Below are positions 22,752 through 26,109 of a stretch of DNA of 26,109 nt, piece by piece (position 1 is the first letter of the stretch; every line of letters starts with the position of its first letter). The notes beneath the pieces were generated by a model. It worked only from the letters and a program-made list of their open reading frames with translations, was not told the DNA's origin and did not search any database. The translations under genes were made by a program, and so were the position numbers. Source of the stretch: CAYWKL01 sp964459095 (GTDB lineage: Bacteria > Patescibacteriota > Microgenomatia > Daviesbacterales > UBA10151); NCBI GenBank assembly GCA_964459095.1, contig CAYWKL010000013.1:1-26109 (forward strand), in the 5' to 3' direction.

Positions 22752-22786
22752 AGTAGATGATTTAGGATTTATGATGTATGATTTAT
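22752..22786. repeat. Heptanucleotide repeat array at the M50 gene start
   Basis: Five 7-nt units such as GATTTAG, GATTTAT (twice) and GATGTAT. It ends within the first ATG of the protease gene. Confidence 0.8.
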
Positions 22787-23429
22787 GGAATCTATGAGTC
22801 CTGAAGGATTTGCATTATCTATAGTAGTTTTACTTTTTTCAGTTATAGTGCATGAGGTTATGCACGGCTTAGTTGCTCTAAGATTTGGAGATGACACAGC
22901 TCAGCGCCAAGGGAGATTAACTTTAAACCCTATTCCCCATATTGACCCAATTGGTACTGTTTTACTTCCTGCTCTCTTAATTATTTCAGGCTCCCCAATC
23001 CTTTTTGGATGGGCAAAACCCGTCCCAGTTAACCCTTTAAAGTTTAAGGATATAAAAAGAGGGGAAATTTTCGTCTCTGCAGCAGGAATTCTTTCTAACT
23101 TAGGATTAGCCTTAGTAGCAACTGTTTTATTTCATATATTAAATGCAGTTTACCCAACTATGCTTGGGCTTGAAATACTCTATTTTGCAGTCACAATAAA
23201 TTTGCTTTTAGCAATTTTTAATTTGATCCCTATCCCTCCACTGGATGGATCAAAAATCGCAGTGGCACTGCTCCCTTATGATGCAGCCAGAAATTACCAG
23301 CAAATTGAAAAGTATGGATTTTTAATTTTACTGGCACTTTTGATTATTCCTTTTGGAGGAGGAAGTTTATTAGGGGCATTTTTAGGAACAACTGTTGATA
23401 TCTCAAGGGGCTTCTTAGGCTTCAATTAA
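22785..23429 (+). CDS. Site-2 protease-family (M50) membrane metalloprotease
   Basis: Intramembrane zinc protease of the short, PDZ-less M50B type, 214 residues with about five to six membrane segments. The metal ligands are in VIVHEVMHGLVALRFGD (HExxH) and the third-ligand motif NLIPIPPLDGSKI; WAKPVPVNP is also typical. The substrate is unknown; S2P proteins commonly cleave anti-sigma factors or signal-peptide remnants. The ATG at 22785 lies at the edge of a 7-nt repeat array; ATG 22794 (MSPEGFA) is the likely original start. It is followed by the independently promoted ncRNA. Confidence 0.93.
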   Translation: MESMSPEGFALSIVVLLFSVIVHEVMHGLVALRFGDDTAQRQGRLTLNPIPHIDPIGTVLLPALLIISGSPILFGWAKPVPVNPLKFKDIKRGEIFVSAAGILSNLGLALVATVLFHILNAVYPTMLGLEILYFAVTINLLLAIFNLIPIPPLDGSKIAVALLPYDAARNYQQIEKYGFLILLALLIIPFGGGSLLGAFLGTTVDISRGFLGFN

Positions 23430-23441
23430 CCCTTTAATATC

Positions 23442-23470
23442 TTGACTAAACCCTACAATTTTGCTACCCT
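23442..23470 (+). promoter_or_regulatory. Promoter of the structured ncRNA
   Basis: TTGACT (23442-23447), 17-nt spacer, TACCCT (23465-23470) preceded by TGC (extended -10). The predicted start is near 23477. Confidence 0.75.
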
Positions 23471-23476
23471 AAAAGT

Positions 23477-23760
23477 GTGCTGAACAAGCACAAAGTAGAT
23501 GGCTCAAAAAAGCCGCAAGATGCACCGAATGGTACGTCTTTGCCTACTGGCACGTTTGACATTTTAAGGCAATTTTTCCTCACTTACTGTCTCAAACGAT
23601 TGGGACGACCTTAAAGAGTCCGCTGCCCAAAGAGTATCGGACTTAGGGTTCCCACCTTATATTTTGGGGGGAAAAGCTTTAAAAAAACGACCAAGTAGGC
23701 AGAAATTATCTGTCCTAAATTATATATATCCACTCACTTAAAGTGTGCGTGGATTTTTTT
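23477..23760 (+). ncRNA. Structured non-coding RNA of unassigned family (~280 nt)
   Basis: The region has no credible ORF but has its own promoter and an intrinsic terminator. Visible local stems: GTGCT/AGCAC (23477-23491), GGCT/AGCC (23501-23514), GATGCACC/GGTACGTC around a GAAT loop (23519-23538) and GTCTCA/TGGGAC (23589-23606). Longer-range pairings: TGCCTACT-GG (23541-23550) with CC-A-AGTAGGCA (23691-23701), TTTAAGG (23563) with CCTTAAA (23609), and TTCCC (23649) with GGGAA (23669). TTGGG (23600)/CCCAA (23626) and AGTCCG (23617)/CGGACT (23638) interlock as an H-type pseudoknot. I see no tmRNA ends, SRP GGAAGCAGC-type loop, RNase P core signatures or 6S-like long rod. A known Rfam family that I failed to recognise remains possible. 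Confidence 0.78.
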
Positions 23761-23761
23761 T
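23728..23761 (+). terminator. Intrinsic terminator of the ncRNA
   Basis: Stem ATCCAC-T-CACTT, loop A, AAGTG-TGC-GTGGAT, immediately followed by eight T (23754-23761). Confidence 0.9.
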
Positions 23762-23787
23762 GAGCTGTAAAGTAAAATTGTCATTGT

Positions 23788-23863
23788 GCCGACATAGCTC
23801 AGTGGTTAGAGCAGCTGTTTTGTAAACAGCAGGTCGCAGGTTCAAATCCAGCTGTCGGCTCCA
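23788..23863 (+). tRNA. tRNA-Thr (anticodon TGT)
   Basis: 76 nt. Acceptor GCCGACA pairs with TGTCGGC. Anticodon stem GCTGT/ACAGC encloses the loop TTTGTAA, anticodon TGT. T arm contains GGTTCAAATCC. The 3' CCA is encoded. Confidence 0.95.
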
Positions 23864-23868
23864 ATCAT

Positions 23869-23940
23869 GCCGGCGTAGCTTAGTGGTAAAGCACTTCATT
23901 GGTAATGAAGAGACCACGGGTTCGATCCCCGTCACCGGCT
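23869..23940 (+). tRNA. tRNA-Thr (anticodon GGT)
   Basis: 72 nt, five bases after the first tRNA. Anticodon stem CTTCA/TGAAG with loop TTGGTAA, anticodon GGT. T stem ACGGG/CCCGT. Acceptor GCCGGCG with CACCGGC leaves one C-A mismatch (6-67). CCA is not encoded; the genome continues CCCTATG into the next start codon. Confidence 0.93.
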
Positions 23941-23944
23941 CCCT

Positions 23945-24916
23945 ATGAAACTTAGTGATCCTGTTTTTGGAAAATTTGAGATTAAAGAACATGTATTAAT
24001 AGAACTTATAAATTCTCCCTCTCTTCAAAGATTAAAAAGAATTGAACAATTTGGACTTCCTAGAAAGCTTTATTTATTTCCGGGTTTTACCAGATTTGAA
24101 CACTCGGTTGGAGTAATGCTTTTATTAAGAAGATTAAACGCAAGTTTAGAAGAACAAATTGCAGGACTTTTACATGATGTGTCTCATACTGCTTTCTCTC
24201 ATTTAGTAGATTGGGTTTGGGGAAATCCTGAAAAAGAAGATTATCAAGATAAAATATTAAAAAGATTTATTCTAAAATCAGAAATACCAAAGATCTTAAT
24301 TAAATACAATTTAGACTATAAAAAAATAGTTAATGTAAAAAAGTTTAGATTACTTGAAAGACCTTCTCCAGAACTTTGCGCAGATAGAGTGGATTATGGT
24401 TTAAGGGAATTTCATCACTGGTTGGATAAAAGTATTGTTAAAGAGTGCATTAAGAATTTAACAACTAGAGACAACCGGATGGTTTTTAAAAATAAACCCT
24501 CAGCAAAACTTTTTGCAGTAAATTTTTTAAAACTTCAAAGTTTGCATTGGGGTGGAAAAGATACTATTACAAGATACTTTCTTTTTTCTCAAATATTAAA
24601 AATTGCGCTAAAAAAGAAAATCTTAAATAGAAAAGATTTTTATATCAATGATTTGCATATTTTGAATAAATTAAAAAATTCCAACGATAAAGATATTAAC
24701 AAAATTTTTAAAATTCTTTCTAAATCTATGAGTTTGGAATTTAATCCGAAAAAGCCTTTCATATTTATGAGGAAAAAGTTTAGATATGTTGATCCTTATT
24801 TTTTAAAAGATGTGAAAATCATTAAACTCTCAAATTTTGACCAAAGCTTTAAAGAACTTTTAGAAGTTGAAAAAAAGATAAACCAAGAAGGCGTTAAAAT
24901 AAATTTTCCAGTTTAG
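23945..24916 (+). CDS. HD-domain phosphohydrolase (dNTPase/SAMHD1-like)
   Basis: 323 residues. Metal-binding HD-superfamily residues are visible in order: FEHSVGVMLL (His), LLHDVSHTAFSH (HD pair) and CADRVDYGLRE (Asp). The opening SLQRLKRIEQFG matches the QRLxRIxQ segment of dNTP triphosphohydrolase-like HD proteins (COG1078 type). Likely a nucleotide phosphohydrolase; the substrate is not evident. The ATG lies only four bases after the tRNA-Thr(GGT), so the mRNA is probably released by tRNA 3' processing. Confidence 0.88.
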   Translation: MKLSDPVFGKFEIKEHVLIELINSPSLQRLKRIEQFGLPRKLYLFPGFTRFEHSVGVMLLLRRLNASLEEQIAGLLHDVSHTAFSHLVDWVWGNPEKEDYQDKILKRFILKSEIPKILIKYNLDYKKIVNVKKFRLLERPSPELCADRVDYGLREFHHWLDKSIVKECIKNLTTRDNRMVFKNKPSAKLFAVNFLKLQSLHWGGKDTITRYFLFSQILKIALKKKILNRKDFYINDLHILNKLKNSNDKDINKIFKILSKSMSLEFNPKKPFIFMRKKFRYVDPYFLKDVKIIKLSNFDQSFKELLEVEKKINQEGVKINFPV

Positions 24917-24918
24917 CC

Positions 24919-24947
24919 TTGCATGCAAACAATTACTAATATATAAT
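24919..24947 (+). promoter_or_regulatory. rpmG promoter
   Basis: TTGCAT (24919-24924), 17-nt spacer, TATAAT (24942-24947). The ATG is 8 nt after the -10, so the mRNA is probably leaderless. Confidence 0.78.
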
Positions 24948-24954
24948 TTCTTCC

Positions 24955-25128
24955 ATGGCAAAAAAAGATAATAGATCAATATTTGGACTTGAATGTTCTG
25001 TTTGTAAAAACAGAAATTATGTTACAAGCAAAAATACAGTCAATACTAAGGATAGACTATCTTTGAATAAATACTGCAAACACTGCAGAAAATCTACTAT
25101 TCATAACGAAGTCAAAAAACTCCACTAG
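24955..25128 (+). CDS. rpmG: Ribosomal protein bL33
   Basis: 57 residues, MAKKDNRSIFGLECSVCKNR at the start and KYCKHCRKSTIHNEVKK at the end. This is the four-Cys (zinc-ribbon) form of L33. The NYVTSKNTVNTKDRLSLNKYC segment is reduced here to its landmarks NYVTSKN and RLSLNKYC, both typical. It stands alone between the HD gene and the toxin-antitoxin pair, with its own near-consensus promoter and no room for a Shine-Dalgarno sequence. Confidence 0.95.
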   Translation: MAKKDNRSIFGLECSVCKNRNYVTSKNTVNTKDRLSLNKYCKHCRKSTIHNEVKKLH

Positions 25129-25151
25129 AATTTTAAATACCAGGCTCCAAA

Positions 25152-25184
25152 TTGACAAAATGTATATTTAAATGTATATTTAAA
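25152..25184 (+). promoter_or_regulatory. Toxin-antitoxin promoter with tandem operator
   Basis: TTGACA (25152-25157), 17-nt spacer, TATATT (25175-25180). Two adjacent perfect 12-bp direct repeats TGTATATTTAAA (25161-25172, 25173-25184) cover the spacer and the -10. This layout suits autorepression by the antitoxin. The GTG start is 7 nt after the -10. Confidence 0.72.
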
Positions 25185-25186
25185 AT

Positions 25187-25450
25187 GTGCAAACTATTAC
25201 TACCACCCAACTTAGAACTAAGTCAAAAGAGCTGGTAAAAGTTTTACAAGAAGGACGTTCAGTTGACCTAATTCATAGATCAAAGATTGTAGGTGAAATT
25301 AGGCCTAAAATTTATGACCCAAAGCCTTTTAATCCTGATAAATTTTCGAAGATCGTCGATAAACTTAACTTTCCCAGACTTACTCCAAGACAAATAGAGA
25401 TAGGGTACAGAAAAGCGATGATGAAAAAGCATGGCAAGAATCTTTCTTGA
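25187..25450 (+). CDS. Antitoxin, Phd/YefM-like
   Basis: 87 residues from GTG. The N-terminus MQTITTTQLRTKSKELVKVL, then GRSVDLIHRSKIVGEIRP, has the Phd/YefM layout: a beta strand, a helix and a beta hairpin for DNA binding and dimerisation. The C-terminal half is basic (RKAMMKKHGKN) and should wrap the toxin. It overlaps the PIN toxin by 20 nt, the typical order antitoxin then toxin. Expected to neutralise the toxin and repress the shared promoter at the tandem 12-bp repeats. Confidence 0.78.
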   Translation: MQTITTTQLRTKSKELVKVLQEGRSVDLIHRSKIVGEIRPKIYDPKPFNPDKFSKIVDKLNFPRLTPRQIEIGYRKAMMKKHGKNLS

Positions 25451-25793
25451 TACGAATTTTTATATTGATATTACAAAAAGAGCAAAGGAGAAATGGAAAC
25501 CTCTAGAAGAACACCTACTTTTTATCTCACCTCTTTCAACTCATATTTTATTTTATGCCCGTAAATTAAAAGTCCCGGATCCAGAAGTGAATAAGCTCCA
25601 GGAACAGTTTGGGAAAGTACCTTTAACAGAAAATGTTCTTAATAAGGCGTTACAGGGCCCAACCAACGATTTAGAAGACAATATTCAGCTTCACTCTGCT
25701 ACTGAAGCTGAGTGTGATCTATTTTTAACAGAGGACAAGAGACTATTAAGCTTAAAGTTTTTTGGCAAACTTAAGATTATCTCCAATCTTTAA
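25431..25793 (+). CDS. PIN-domain toxin, VapC-like
   Basis: 120-residue PIN-fold ribonuclease. Acidic metal-site residues are visible: Asp in IFLDTNFYID, Asp/Glu in NDLEDNIQLHSATEAECD, and LFLTEDKRLLSL at the end. VapC enzymes usually cut tRNA or rRNA and stop growth when the antitoxin is lost. The pairing with the overlapping upstream antitoxin supports the call; the target RNA is unknown. It is followed by tRNA-Trp 41 nt later. Confidence 0.85.
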   Translation: MARIFLDTNFYIDITKRAKEKWKPLEEHLLFISPLSTHILFYARKLKVPDPEVNKLQEQFGKVPLTENVLNKALQGPTNDLEDNIQLHSATEAECDLFLTEDKRLLSLKFFGKLKIISNL

Positions 25794-25795
25794 TG

Positions 25796-25824
25796 TTTAT
25801 CCCTAAACTTAAATTTGGTAAAAT
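25796..25824 (+). promoter_or_regulatory. tRNA-Trp promoter
   Basis: TTTATC (25796-25801), 17-nt spacer, TAAAAT (25819-25824) with TGG before it (extended -10). Confidence 0.55.
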
Positions 25825-25834
25825 TAGCATCTAT

Positions 25835-25907
25835 AGGGGTGTGGCGCAACTGGTAGCGCAACGGTCTCCAAAACCGTCGGTTACAGGTCCGAGTCCTGTC
25901 ACCCCTG
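25835..25907 (+). tRNA. tRNA-Trp (anticodon CCA)
   Basis: 73 nt. Acceptor AGGGGTG/CACCCCT is fully paired. Anticodon stem ACGGT/ACCGT with loop CTCCAAA, anticodon CCA. Discriminator G; CCA is not encoded. Confidence 0.95.
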
Positions 25908-25943
25908 CTAAAAAATTCCTCCCCTTAATGATAAACTAATCTT

Positions 25944-26109
25944 GTGAGTATATTTTTCTTTCTTGCAGCATTTTTTTCTGAAGTTGTTGGAACAATAGTG
26001 GGATTTGGTTCTTCTACAATTTTTTTACCTTTAGCTCTACTTTTTGTTGATTTTCAAACTGCTTTGGTTTTAGTAGCTTTTTTACATATTTTTGGAAATT
26101 TAGGGAGAA
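25944..26109 (+). CDS. TauE/SafE-family membrane permease, 5' part only
   Basis: Runs off the window end; about 55 codons are visible from GTG 25944. Two hydrophobic segments appear (SIFFFLAAFFSEVVGTIVGF and FLPLALLFVDFQTALVLVAF). The Gly-rich turn GTIVGFGSSTIFLP resembles the start of TauE/SafE sulphite/sulphonate-exporter-like permeases. No substrate can be inferred. The family call rests on this first helix pair only. Confidence 0.65.
   Translation, partial: MSIFFFLAAFFSEVVGTIVGFGSSTIFLPLALLFVDFQTALVLVAFLHIFGNLGR

Noticed and set aside
23477..23760. tmRNA, SRP RNA, RNase P RNA or 6S RNA
   Set aside because: The 5' end is a short hairpin, the 3' end is a terminator without CCA, and I find no family-specific core sequences. 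A formal covariance search was not possible.
23738..23992. 84-codon minus-strand ORF
   Set aside because: It runs antisense through two clear tRNA genes and the HD gene start, and resembles tRNA-derived translation.

Overview
This AT-rich, gene-dense window looks like the chromosome of a Candidate Phyla Radiation (Patescibacteria) bacterium, most likely of the Microgenomates group. That placement is inferred from protein character: a membrane-anchored Clp-type ATPase, small Cys-bearing membrane proteins, minimal ribosomal proteins L28 and L33, abutting and overlapping genes, and promoters lying within a few bases of start codons. No rRNA is present to confirm it. Codon usage is standard: TGA and TAG both end genes.

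Layout. 1-619: two long palindromes and a probable secreted protein. 620-11873: a long minus-strand block read from the right: promoter, 32-codon HAD fragment, mreC, mreD, mrdA (PBP2), dprA (broken by one amber codon), a small membrane protein, a membrane-anchored Clp ATPase, a repeat-filled gap, topA, and pyrG with its own promoter and leader. 11928-16462: the pyrimidine locus, with LOG-pyrF-pyrE-pyrC on minus and pyrD divergent on plus. 16488-20002: mreB, then divergently an O-antigen-ligase/TPR membrane protein with a coupled 99-aa protein. 20140-23429: histidine phosphatase, then def-fmt, rpmB and an M50 protease. 23442-23760: an independently transcribed structured RNA with promoter and terminator that I cannot assign to a family. 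23788-26109: two tRNA-Thr, an HD phosphohydrolase, rpmG, a VapBC-like toxin-antitoxin pair, tRNA-Trp and the start of a TauE/SafE permease.

How the genes work together. mreB/mreC/mreD/mrdA form the rod-shape (elongasome) set. pyrC, pyrD, pyrE, pyrF and pyrG cover pyrimidine synthesis from carbamoyl-aspartate to CTP; pyrB and carAB are not in the window. def and fmt handle N-formyl-methionine.

The most unusual feature is the density of short repeats that sit inside, and in frame with, conserved genes. One set is a palindromic element family whose copies encode similar peptides in unrelated proteins (ISHLRGV in Clp and PyrD; LALHP-G in two others). A second is a 13-bp palindrome, AGGGTCSGACCCT, found three times. 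The third is a set of about nine degenerate 7-nt-period arrays, mostly 35 nt, lying in pyrG, topA (three times) and the ligase, at the edges of fmt, the M50 gene and the 99-aa gene, and over the pyrG promoter. Together these look like an active or recent system of in-frame repeat insertion and expansion. The orphan ncRNA, the pyrG leader starting GGGCC and the amber-interrupted dprA are the other items most worth following up.
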